Positions 1 through 7,800 of a DNA stretch of 8,109 nt are shown piece after piece (positions within the stretch are counted from its first letter, which is position 1; each line of letters opens with the position of its first letter). Below the pieces are notes generated by a model. The model was not told the origin of the DNA. It worked only from the letters and a program-made list of their open reading frames with translations, and searched no databases. The position numbers and the translations under genes are program-made. This DNA comes from Verrucomicrobia bacterium 12-59-8 (GTDB taxonomy: Bacteria > Verrucomicrobiota > Verrucomicrobiae > Verrucomicrobiales > Verrucomicrobiaceae). The DNA is taken from the NCBI GenBank assembly GCA_002279765.1, contig NCCR01000318.1, positions 1 to 8,109 on the forward strand. The letters are read 5' to 3'.

Positions 1-102
1 CAGCTGATCCGGCGCAATGTCCGCATGCGCTGCCTCAGCGGCATCGGCAGCGCACAGGGCCAGGGGGGTAAGCAGAATCAAAGCGAGGGGCACGGTCTTC
101 AT
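1..102 (-). CDS. Secreted protein, N-terminal fragment (runs off left edge)
   Basis: The minus strand reads open from an ATG at 102-100 to the window edge, giving 34 residues that begin MKTVPLALILLTPLALCA. A basic residue after Met, a hydrophobic run at about residues 4-18 and small Ala/Asp residues after it make a good Sec signal peptide, probably cut near CAA-D. The residue before Cys is Leu, so this is not a proper lipobox and a lipoprotein is less likely. The mature part seen (Ala/Asp/His-rich) is too short to assign a family. No Shine-Dalgarno sequence precedes the ATG. The gene is divergent from the operon that starts at 330, so it is probably a separate transcription unit. Confidence 0.6.
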   Translation of the reverse strand, partial: MKTVPLALILLTPLALCAADAAEAAHADIAPDQL

Positions 103-227
103 GGGAAGTTTGCAGCAGGTTGAGGCATTCAACACGACTCAGCGCCAAAGGTTTCCAGAAAGAAGCCCGGCCTCCCTGCGTCTTCGTTCCGCATGGCAAA
201 GTTTGCGCACTTGGTTTTGAAATCTAA

Positions 228-256
228 TTGCAGCGTTGAGCCTGCAATGGTCTAAT
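228..256 (+). promoter_or_regulatory. Possible sigma-70-type promoter for the operon
   Basis: TTGCAG at 228-233 and TCTAAT at 251-256 are separated by exactly 17 bases. The -10 element matches TATAAT at 5 of 6 positions, but the -35 element matches TTGACA at only 3 of 6. It would put transcription start near 263, leaving a leader of about 65 bases that includes the 271-288 repeat. This is a visual match only; the phylum's promoter consensus may differ. Confidence 0.2.
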
Positions 257-270
257 CGAAGACGAAAGTT

Positions 271-288
271 TAAGCAAACTAAGCAAAC
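271..288. repeat. 9-bp tandem repeat, candidate operator
   Basis: TAAGCAAAC occurs twice head to tail (271-279 and 280-288). It is flanked by inverted arms TTAAG (270-274) and CTTAA (291-295). The first copy also sits in a short dyad, GTTT-AAGC-AAAC (268-279). It lies about 40 bases upstream of the first operon start, just downstream of the candidate -10. Such a spot suits a repressor or activator site, but no cognate regulator is visible here. Confidence 0.35.
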
Positions 289-329
289 GACTTAATCCTC
301 GTTCGAATCATTCAAAAACAAGCTCTCCC

Positions 330-2165
330 ATGACCCAGACGGCAAAAATGCGCGGCAATCACAGCTCTCTTTGCATTTTAAACTGTCTCAATGGAGACCG
401 TGCCGCAGTGGAAGGCGCAACCTTTGTGATCGGCGCAGCACCAGGCTCGAATTTGCAGCTCAACTCACCTCAATGCCCGCAGCTCCTTTGCAGGATTTCG
501 AGGAACGGAGAGGCCATGGACCTTCAGTTCAGTTGTGCCGTGCAGATCGATGGTTCTGAAGCCTCCTCTTTGCGGTGCCTCCCAGGGGAAGAACACACCG
601 TCATCGGGGGCGGGCATCTGCTGGCCTTTAAACACACCACCCAGGTGGATGCCTGGCTCGCTCTGGCCAGGGATAATTCATGGTATGTTTATAGCAGTGA
701 GAAGCATGCATGGAACGGCTTGTTCGGGCCGGAATATTTGAAGACCTGGCTGAGTCAATTTTCGGCCAACGCCCGCAAGCAGCTTCTTTTAATTCCCAAC
801 GGAATGGAGCAGATGGGGTTTTATATACATGACGCCAAGGACATCCTCATGATCCCCGCCCCCATGACGGCACCGGCAGAGAAAGCTGCCTGGTTTGACC
901 GCTATAGCTCCGAATCCAAAGGGTCTGCCGCAGAACCTGCCGTCACCGGCATGGATCTGAACAGCGAATACGGTGAGTTCACCTGCCCGATCTGCTGGTT
1001 TAAATTTGACCGGGGTGATGTGATGAACATCGCGGTGCACAACAGCCTGCGGGGCGATCCCATGCTCGGTGATGAAGCGATGCAACGCTTCCATGCCACG
1101 AGATTCAATGATCGTGGCCAGGCTTTGGACGCGATGGGCCTGGCCACCTCCGAGCTCGCGTGCCCGCACTGCCGTCGAAAACTGCCCCCGGGGTTTCTCG
1201 ATCTGCCGCACCACATCTTTTCCATCGTCGGTGCGCCTTCGTCCGGAAAATCATACTACCTCAGCGTGCTGGTCAAGCTCCTGCAGAACTCTCTGTTTCA
1301 AAACTTTGGCATCACGTTCCGCGATGCGGACCCCTCTGAGAACGTCATCCTGACACAGATGAAGACGCAGTTGTTTTCCTCTTCGTCACCGGAGGATGCC
1401 TTTCTGGCCAAGACTGACCTCGAAGGAGCACTCTATGAGACCCTGCCACGCCAGGGGCGCAAAGTGCGGCTGCCCAAGCCCTTCATCTTCAAACTGTCCC
1501 ACCCTGCCACACCTGACAGCGGCTTCTCCGTGGTGTTTTACGACAACGCTGGCGAGCATTTCGAACCAACTCGCAACAGCGCGGACTCGCCGGGTGCGCA
1601 GCACATCGCGGTGGCCTCCGGTATTTTCTTTCTCTTTGACCCGCTGCACAACACGGAGTTTCGCGCCATGATGACGGGGGTGACGGATCCGCAGATCAAG
1701 AAGCACCGCATCGATCAGCAGGACGTCATTCTCGCGGAGACCGAAGTCCGTATCAAAAGCCTGCTCGGGATGGACGCCAGACAGCGAGTGGCCACTCCGC
1801 TGGCCGTGATGGTGGGCAAGTACGACACCTGGTCTGCCTTGCTGGGCGAGCAGGAGCTTCTCCCGGCCGTCGTAGATGGCGTGGTCAGACTGGATAACAT
1901 CAAGACCAACTCCAAACGAGTGCGAGATTTCATGGTGCGCGTCTGCCCTTCCATTGTGGCCAACGCCGAAGCCATCTCCTCCAACGTTTGTTATTTCGCC
2001 GTCAGCCCGCTGGGCAGTTCTCCGGTGGAATTCCTCGACCGTGAAGGCACGCCGCGCATCGGCCCTGATCCAAAGCAGATCAATCCCCGGCATGTGGAAG
2101 TGCCCACGCTTTGGGTCCTTGCACAGGCCGTGCCTGAAATGATTCCCTCCACCTCCGCTCATTGA
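330..2165 (+). CDS. P-loop GTPase-like protein with FHA-like N-terminus and zinc ribbon (DO-GTPase2-like)
   Basis: This 611-residue protein is the predicted nucleotide switch of the operon. Residues about 14-105 look like a degenerate FHA domain: a strand-rich stretch with FVIGAAPGSNLQL where FHA domains carry the IGR...SDL signature, then NGE and an IGGG turn. C219-P-I-C222 and C278-P-H-C281 form a zinc ribbon split by about 55 residues containing the striking stretch HNSLRGDPMLG...RF. The P-loop GAPSSGKS follows at 301-308 (K307, S308). A hydrophobic strand ending in DNAGE (405-409) fits G3 (DxxG), GKYD (496-499) fits G4, and AVSPLG (557-562) fits G5. No signal peptide or membrane segment is seen, so it should be cytosolic. 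The zinc ribbon, RGDP motif and P-loop in this order match what I remember of DO-GTPase2 proteins; GTP specificity is inferred. The ATG at 330 was taken as the longest start; ATG 348 is an alternative. Neither has a Shine-Dalgarno sequence. Confidence 0.85.
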   Translation: MTQTAKMRGNHSSLCILNCLNGDRAAVEGATFVIGAAPGSNLQLNSPQCPQLLCRISRNGEAMDLQFSCAVQIDGSEASSLRCLPGEEHTVIGGGHLLAFKHTTQVDAWLALARDNSWYVYSSEKHAWNGLFGPEYLKTWLSQFSANARKQLLLIPNGMEQMGFYIHDAKDILMIPAPMTAPAEKAAWFDRYSSESKGSAAEPAVTGMDLNSEYGEFTCPICWFKFDRGDVMNIAVHNSLRGDPMLGDEAMQRFHATRFNDRGQALDAMGLATSELACPHCRRKLPPGFLDLPHHIFSIVGAPSSGKSYYLSVLVKLLQNSLFQNFGITFRDADPSENVILTQMKTQLFSSSSPEDAFLAKTDLEGALYETLPRQGRKVRLPKPFIFKLSHPATPDSGFSVVFYDNAGEHFEPTRNSADSPGAQHIAVASGIFFLFDPLHNTEFRAMMTGVTDPQIKKHRIDQQDVILAETEVRIKSLLGMDARQRVATPLAVMVGKYDTWSALLGEQELLPAVVDGVVRLDNIKTNSKRVRDFMVRVCPSIVANAEAISSNVCYFAVSPLGSSPVEFLDREGTPRIGPDPKQINPRHVEVPTLWVLAQAVPEMIPSTSAH

Positions 2166-2169
2166 TCCC

Positions 2170-3495
2170 ATGGCCTGGCAACTCATCTATACAAGCGCCC
2201 CGCGCCTGCTCGAAGCCGGCCGCACGGGATTCGGCACGGTGGCCAGACATCGCGCCGTCAGCGGCATGCTCACCTCATCGGTGGAGCGTTTCAGCCAGTT
2301 TGCCCGTTTGCCGGGCCATGATCCGCGCCGGGTCGTTCACACCTACCGCATCCTGACGGCTGGCTCCGCGACATATCATGTGTTTAGCTGTCTGCAGGAC
2401 GCAGGCTCTGACTATACAGGACGGACCAACCACATCGCCCATCATCTGATCGCCGAACCGCGGGAAATCCGCGCCCTGGCAGCCACAGGCCAGACGCCGG
2501 CGGATGTCCTGCTCGCCATGGCCTGGCGCACTGCGTGGAGCGAAGGCCCGCGTTACCTTGATCCCGCCGAGGAGGTGGATCTGTCGTCTCTCACAGCGTC
2601 AAACTCACGCGCATGGGCCGCTGTTACAGGAAATCCGGCGCACGCACGTCTCCTCTGGACTCGGGAAGCGCTCAAGGGATGCTATCTCATCGTGCCCAAT
2701 GGAGCCAGCACGCTGGAGCTTTTCCGCGAGGCTTTGCTGGCAGGATCAGGACAGGCCTGGCAGACCAGTTTCACCCCCTGCCTGGGGCCCAACGATGACG
2801 GGGCGGATTTCCGGTGGGTAGGACTGTCTGCTTCATCGCCCATGCGCGGACAAGTGGAAACTTCGAGCCGCCTTGTGCTCGATCTGACACAACCTGCAAG
2901 ACTGCCCCCGCCTCCTGAATTGGAGATGCCCGCCCCCGCAGTCGAAGACGCAGGGCCCGCGTCTTTGCCAGAGCCTTCCCTCCCCACGCGAGAACCGCCA
3001 AAAGAGCGGCTGCGTTCGCACAAAAGCCAGCCCCCCCCTGCAAGCACGATTGGCGACTGGTCTCCTGAGATTCGTCAGAAAACAGCGAAATCGAGCAAAA
3101 ACGTCATCGTCATCTCGCTCGTGATTGCTGTCCTGCTGATCGTCAGTGTGGCAGGAGGATTGCTGTGGCAGTACAACCAGCAAACCCAGGCGCGGACAGC
3201 CTATGACAACGCAATCGCCAAAACTTGGAAAGAGCACAAGCTAAGCCTCAACGACACACGGAAGTGGCTGGAAGATCAGCCCGACGTGAATGAAGGAAAG
3301 ACATTGCTGCAGTCTCATGAGGAGTTTTTCCAAAGCATGCGGACGCTGCTGAGCAAGCCAGGCGCTCAAGGCCGACAAAGAAACGCTCACCGCAACTGCC
3401 ATCCTTGCCGCGCATCGGAGGTGGCAGGAGAAACGCGCCGCCACATGGAGACATCTGAGCGAGTTTATCGGCGAGAGAGACATTCCCCTCCCTGA
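2170..3495 (+). CDS. GAP1-N2-like membrane protein, N-terminal half (frameshifted)
   Basis: ATG lies 4 nt after the previous stop. Residues 1 to about 150 begin MAWQLIYTSAPR and carry GFGTVARHR, then YTGRTNHIAHHLIAEP. This pattern matches, from memory, the GAP1-N2 domain of proteins associated with DO-GTPases. Residues about 150-236 continue as a globular part with CYLIVPNGASTLELFREAL and FRW. A proline-rich linker spans about 242-300. It is followed by a basic stretch (KTAKSSK) and a strongly hydrophobic helix at 312-333, so the N-terminal domain should be cytosolic and the rest outside. About 63 helical residues follow the helix. From about residue 397 the frame turns into an Arg/His/Cys-rich tail of about 45 residues ending at TGA 3493-3495, which looks out of frame. 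The intact gene was probably a single 881-residue protein continuing to 4816. 'GAP1' here means GTPase-associated protein 1; GTPase-activating activity is not shown. Confidence 0.8.
   Translation: MAWQLIYTSAPRLLEAGRTGFGTVARHRAVSGMLTSSVERFSQFARLPGHDPRRVVHTYRILTAGSATYHVFSCLQDAGSDYTGRTNHIAHHLIAEPREIRALAATGQTPADVLLAMAWRTAWSEGPRYLDPAEEVDLSSLTASNSRAWAAVTGNPAHARLLWTREALKGCYLIVPNGASTLELFREALLAGSGQAWQTSFTPCLGPNDDGADFRWVGLSASSPMRGQVETSSRLVLDLTQPARLPPPPELEMPAPAVEDAGPASLPEPSLPTREPPKERLRSHKSQPPPASTIGDWSPEIRQKTAKSSKNVIVISLVIAVLLIVSVAGGLLWQYNQQTQARTAYDNAIAKTWKEHKLSLNDTRKWLEDQPDVNEGKTLLQSHEEFFQSMRTLLSKPGAQGRQRNAHRNCHPCRASEVAGETRRHMETSERVYRRERHSPP
3350..3375 (+). other. Frameshift junction in the GAP1-N2-like gene
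   Basis: Upstream coding is in the frame of 2170; downstream coding is in the next frame (+1), which is open from just after a TGA at 3350-3352 to 4816. Removing one C from the CC at 3358-3359 gives the continuous reading LLSKQALKADKETL, which joins both halves in a helical, protein-like sequence. A one-base insertion, real or from sequencing, is the simplest cause. A programmed +1 shift is less likely: there is no in-frame stop at the shift point, no release-factor-2-type CTT-TGA site and no obvious stimulator. Confidence 0.7.
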
Positions 3496-3535
3496 AGGTG
3501 ACATTGTTCAAACGCTCAGGACTGAAGCAACGGAA

Positions 3536-4816
3536 GTGCTGCGCCGTGCGGAGCCAGAACGTGGCAGCCTGTCGAACTGGAAACTTCTGTTCGAAGCCTT
3601 GAATCAACCTGACGCAACGCCCGGTCCTGAGATCCGATGGTTGCAGTTGTGGGCTGAGTTGGATGGTGACAATGCGAATGCTGCGACTTCAAAGGCAGTC
3701 ACTGACAAGTCGCTTCCCGAATGGCTGCGCACCAAAGCTGAGATTTTGAAGCAGAAGCATGACAAGGAGCAGGAAGGCAAGATGGCTGATAAGAACAAGC
3801 CGGACAGTGATCCGAAGGATGCCCAAAAGAAGACCGCTGCGATTGAAGATGCGGATTCGATGGCCGCGAAAAACGGCATTTACATCCATCTGCTGCAACC
3901 CCTCGAAGATCTGGCGGGCCAACTGACCGGACTGCCCGTGGAGGCTGACATGCAGTTGTATGTTGGGGGAGCCTGGGATGCGCATCCCCTTCCATCTGGC
4001 CGGGCAGAAGAAAAGAATGGAGAACTGAAGAAATGGTCAGCAACGAGCTTGGACAGCAAAAAAGAGATCAAGTTCGGACCCAGGCTCATCGCGCAACTCA
4101 CGGAGATGATCCAGTTTTCCGATGACGGCAAACTGATCTCGATCCCTGAAGAGAGCCGCCAGTCTCCCGATGGTATCAGGATGGTGGCTCGCAGTAAAGA
4201 CGGCATACGCGTGCTGTTTGATCTGCGGTTGATTCCAATCAACAAAGTCTCAAAACCAATCTTTACCCAGGTCATCGAAAGCTCCGTGGACAATACAGCA
4301 GCCATAACGCTGCGCCTGCCCGAAGGCTTTTTAAAGCGGCTGCACGGGGCAGGCCAGACAGGCGGCTGCTCGTTACGGCATGATGGCGCCGCCGCATATC
4401 AGAAGGTTTACGAGCTCAGAGCCACCGGAGATTCCACGTTCACGGTTTTGCCGCCACAGGCCAAAACGACTTCAGGCGACAACAGGGCGCAGATCAAGCA
4501 GCAGATCAGTGAACTGGAGGCTGGCATTCGAAAAGATGAGGCTGATCTCGCTAAGAATGAAGGGTCGAATGCGCCCGCCCGGATCAAGGCGGAGAACAAG
4601 GCGAATTACGAAAAAGCCAAATCTGACAAAGCCATCAAGATACAGGCTTTGCAGGCACAGCTGCAAAGCATGGAGGGAGCGCCGACACCCATGCACTTCA
4701 AGCTCGATCCAGGTGGATACACCCTCCTGCTTGGCCAGCCGAATATGATTGAGCTGTGCAAGCTGAATGTGGTCCCGGCAGTTCCCTCCTCCCAATCAAA
4801 GCCTTCCAATCCGTGA
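3536..4816 (+). CDS. C-terminal half of the frameshifted GAP1-N2-like membrane protein
   Basis: The formal start is a GTG at 3536, but coding-like sequence in this frame begins at 3353 (ALKADKETLTATAILAAHRR...). No ATG occurs in frame before 3782 and no ribosome site precedes 3536. This is therefore best read as the rest of the gene started at 2170. It would be the extracytoplasmic part after the membrane helix. In order, it has a helical region, a charged Lys/Glu/Asp-rich linker (about 3750-3870), a probably beta-rich domain (YIHLLQPLEDL to about 4480), and a charged coiled-coil hairpin (about 4490-4670). It closes with a strand-rich end, MHFKLDPGGYTLLLGQP. I recognise no enzyme motif. Its TGA (4814-4816) overlaps the GTG start of the next gene, so translation reaching this stop may drive that gene; the upstream frameshift should weaken this coupling. 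Confidence 0.65.
   Translation: MLRRAEPERGSLSNWKLLFEALNQPDATPGPEIRWLQLWAELDGDNANAATSKAVTDKSLPEWLRTKAEILKQKHDKEQEGKMADKNKPDSDPKDAQKKTAAIEDADSMAAKNGIYIHLLQPLEDLAGQLTGLPVEADMQLYVGGAWDAHPLPSGRAEEKNGELKKWSATSLDSKKEIKFGPRLIAQLTEMIQFSDDGKLISIPEESRQSPDGIRMVARSKDGIRVLFDLRLIPINKVSKPIFTQVIESSVDNTAAITLRLPEGFLKRLHGAGQTGGCSLRHDGAAAYQKVYELRATGDSTFTVLPPQAKTTSGDNRAQIKQQISELEAGIRKDEADLAKNEGSNAPARIKAENKANYEKAKSDKAIKIQALQAQLQSMEGAPTPMHFKLDPGGYTLLLGQPNMIELCKLNVVPAVPSSQSKPSNP
4813..4816 (+). promoter_or_regulatory. GTGA stop-start overlap (translational coupling)
   Basis: GTG at 4813-4815 starts the 1010-residue protein and overlaps the TGA (4814-4816) that ends the preceding frame. Another GTG at 4756 would extend the protein by 19 residues through the upstream coding sequence. 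I prefer 4813 because of the overlap geometry and the clean helical start KPLLQAIEAIRSALKEE. No Shine-Dalgarno sequence is seen before either, which favours re-initiation by the terminating ribosome. Confidence 0.6.
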
Positions 4817-7800
4817 AACCTCTTCTCCAAGCCATCGAGGCCATCCGCTCCGCCCTCAAAGAGGAAGTTCCTCCATCATCGGTGGAAGAGGCCGCCGTCA
4901 TCTACGCGCAGTTTTGCACGGACGCGGAGCGGCGTCTGGATCGCGTCGCTGCCATGCTCCAGAAAGGCAGTGACTATCAAGCCCTGCAAGTGGCCGAGGA
5001 AGAACCACCGCTGCTGGATCTGGCCGCCTGGCTGAGCTTCGGCGAAGAAAAAAACTGGCAGCTTTTTTGCGAAGCCCACGGACTCAAGGCCGCCCCACGC
5101 CTCAACGCCAGAACCATTCAAGACCTGGAAAACCTCTACGCCAAAGGCATCTCGGCCAGTCATCCGCTCTATAAAGAATTCCGCGCCGCAGTGCTCTCCC
5201 GCGACGACGAGAAATCACTGCGCATCGTCAAAACCATCCTGAAACTGAATTCGCAGGATGAGAATGCAAAGAAAGAACTCCTGCGCCTGGAGAACAAGGG
5301 GCTGCAGGAAAACATCGACCAGCTTCGAGAATCGTTGAAGACCGATGACGAGGAACGCATTGCCATGCTGACCGAGACCATCAAGGCCATTGCTCCTCCG
5401 GCCAAGCTGGAACGCCTGGATGTGTTCCAGCAGGGTGAAGACATCCGCCAGGCACTCCGCAGAAGGCAGGCGGAAGAGCGCATGCCGGGCATGCTCATCG
5501 CCACGGCCGCGCTGAAGGCTGAAGGCAAATGGCGGCAGGTGGGCCAGATGATTGATAGTCTGGAAAGCATGATCAAGGAACACGGACTGGTGCCAGCCGA
5601 TGCGGAGCAGCACGCAGCCATCGAGGAACTGACGCGCTATCATCAGAAAGAAAAAGCTGCGGAAGAAAAGCAGCGCAACTTTGATCGCACGCTCAAGAGT
5701 TTTCTCGCCTTCGTGGGAGAAGTGGAAACCCGGCTGATGACTGGCGCAGGCGTCGATTATTCCGAGATCGCCGAAAAAGACGAAGTCTTCGTCAAACGCT
5801 GGAAAGAACTGGAAGGCTATCAACTGCCAGTAGCCAGCGACTCGCTGCAACGCCTCCGCACGGCGGGCCTGGAACTGCGGGCCAGGCTGGAACGAATGCA
5901 ACGCGGCAAACGCATTCGGAACTTGACGCTGGCCGCCGCAGCCCTGGTGGTGCTGTGCTGCATTTCGGCAGCCGGACTTCACGCATGGAAGGCCTGGACC
6001 ATGACCCAGGAGCTTGCCTCCTATCAGGACAAGGACAACAGCGCGGCGGCAGAAGACCTGATCAAAAAGCTGCGCAGCGAGGAGGGGCTGCTGCTGCGCT
6101 GGCCCTTCCTTCAGGCGAAGACGGAAGAGGTGAACTCCTGGGCAACTCAATCCAGAGTCACTGACAAGCAGGCCAGGGAGGCTTTGCAGAAATTGGCGGA
6201 CTCGTTTCAAGGAGACAGCTCCACGCTTCCGGCCCCACAACTCGTCAGGCAGCTCGCCGATGCCGAAGTCTTGGTAAAACAACTGACGCGAGGTCTGGCT
6301 GCCGAGCCCAGGAACCAGCTCATGGCCCTGAAGACCAAGGCCGATCTCCACCTCGCCACGGTCCTGAAGGGGTTTTCCGCCAGTACCGCCGCCACTTTGA
6401 GCCAGATGGAAAAGACGAGCGCTGACGAACTCTCCCATGAGAAACCGACCGCCAAAGTCAGCGCCAGTTGTGAGGCCCTGGACAAGCAGCTTCAACCGCT
6501 CGAAGCACTCCTCAAACCTGAGGTGCCGGCACTGGCTTTGCCAGCGGATCTGGAGACAAGAATTCACGCTCTGCGCCAGCGGTTGAAAAACTATCAAACG
6601 GATCTGCAGGCCTTTGCCGCCATCCGCACAGAAACAGCCAAAGCCGGGACGCTGGATGAGTACAAAAAGACGGTCGCCAAGTGGCAGGCTGTCAAGTTTG
6701 CCGAGGCGGCGCCCGCCGTGAAGATGCTGGACACACTGCCATCTGAAAAAGCCTTTCAGGCAGCGCTCTACACCAGTGGTGACCAGGAAATGCTGCAGGC
6801 CATCATCGATGACAAATCATGGCGCTACGCAGCTCCGGACACACTGCTCGAAGCGGATCTCAAAGCGATCCTGACTCTCCTTCACGATGAAAATTTAAAC
6901 AACATCTTCGAAAGCACCATTGCCCATTATTCCGGAAAAAAACACGGCCCTGTCGTCTGGTCCATGGGCAGGCCTGAGCAGGCTGAAACTGGCACTTCGA
7001 CCCGCTGGACGGCCAGATTCTACGAGGCCGATCCGACACAACCGACCGTCAGTTTCATCAAGCAAACCTTCACCCGATTTGCGCTTGGCAGCAACCCTCA
7101 GGGAGATGCCGTTCTCTCCACCCGCTTAAGCCAGACCAGCGAGTTCATGAACCAGATGGAACTGGGGCGCATCACGGACGAAAAAGGTGAGCGTGTGCAG
7201 CGATCACTCCTGGAGGTCTTCGACAAGCTGGTGCAGAACACCATTGGCAGCCCGATTGCCAAAGCTTATGTCATGCTCAAGCTCCAGGCCATGACGCAAC
7301 TGCGACCTCGCGCATGGGGTGAGCACTATTGTCCGTCGCTACAGCAGGATTTGCAGGAATTGCGCCAGATTCTTGGTAGAACCGACCTGCGGAGCGAAGA
7401 CTGGCTGGTGCCGGCCATGCAGGAGAAGTGGGCGGCTCCGCTCACGGCATTTTTCAAAACCTGCCAGGAACACGCCTACATGAGAGAGGCGACTGCCCGC
7501 CGAAACTACCTCCGTGCCGTGGTCAACGCCGGCCTGAAGTTCGGCGGATATGTGGAGACCGATCTGTCATTGGCCCTCAATCCACAGGGACGTAATACTG
7601 GCGAACTATGGGTGATCGGAAAAGAAGGCGGAAAACCACTGCTCGTCCTGAATGCTGCTGCAAACAGCGCTGTCTCAGAAACCCGCAAATCGATCATGGC
7701 CCCATCGTCGGTGCCGCTTAGCCCTGTATTCTTTGTGCCTGCGGACCGGCGCGCTCTTGTGCATCAGTATCAAGAAGCTCTTTCCGGCACCGGGGTTGAT

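Larger units (their letters stand above)
103..329. other. Divergent intergenic region
   Basis: These 227 bases separate the minus-strand secreted-protein gene from the plus-strand operon and should hold promoters for both. A plus-strand ORF at 17-220 crosses it, but its translation is Arg/Ser/Ala-rich and it overlaps the opposing signal-peptide gene, so it is treated as spurious. The part nearest the operon (about 210-325) is clearly more AT-rich than the flanks, as expected of a promoter. I see no strong hairpin plus T-run, so no terminator is called. Confidence 0.5.

Noticed and set aside
17..220. Small 67-codon plus-strand ORF before the operon
   Set aside because: It overlaps the start of the minus-strand signal-peptide gene, has a low-complexity Ala/Ser/Arg translation and no ribosome site.
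1386..2186. 266-codon open frame on the minus strand, antisense to the GTPase-like gene
   Set aside because: It lies opposite the G3, G4 and G5 motifs of a well-supported gene, and its own translation is His/Gly/Arg-rich with no recognisable motif.
3536..4816. Independent gene starting at the GTG at 3536
   Set aside because: Protein-like sequence in this frame extends upstream to 3353, no ribosome site precedes the GTG, and a one-base correction joins it to the preceding gene.
5049..5055. A_AAA_AAC slippery heptamer in zero frame of the large membrane protein, suggesting -1 frameshifting
   Set aside because: The -1 frame stops within about 120 bases, giving a truncated helical fragment, and no clear stimulatory structure follows. 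GAA-AAA-AAC is ordinary Glu-Lys-Asn coding.
5215..6597. 460-codon open frame on the minus strand, antisense to the large membrane protein
   Set aside because: Its translation is His/Arg/Gln/Cys-rich without domain patterns, and the plus-strand frame has clear helical protein character and a membrane segment. It is a shadow of high-GC coding bias.
6936..6942. A_AAA_AAA slippery run in the large membrane protein
   Set aside because: The -1 frame ends within about 15 codons and the run encodes a plausible Lys-Lys in the normal frame; it looks like chance.
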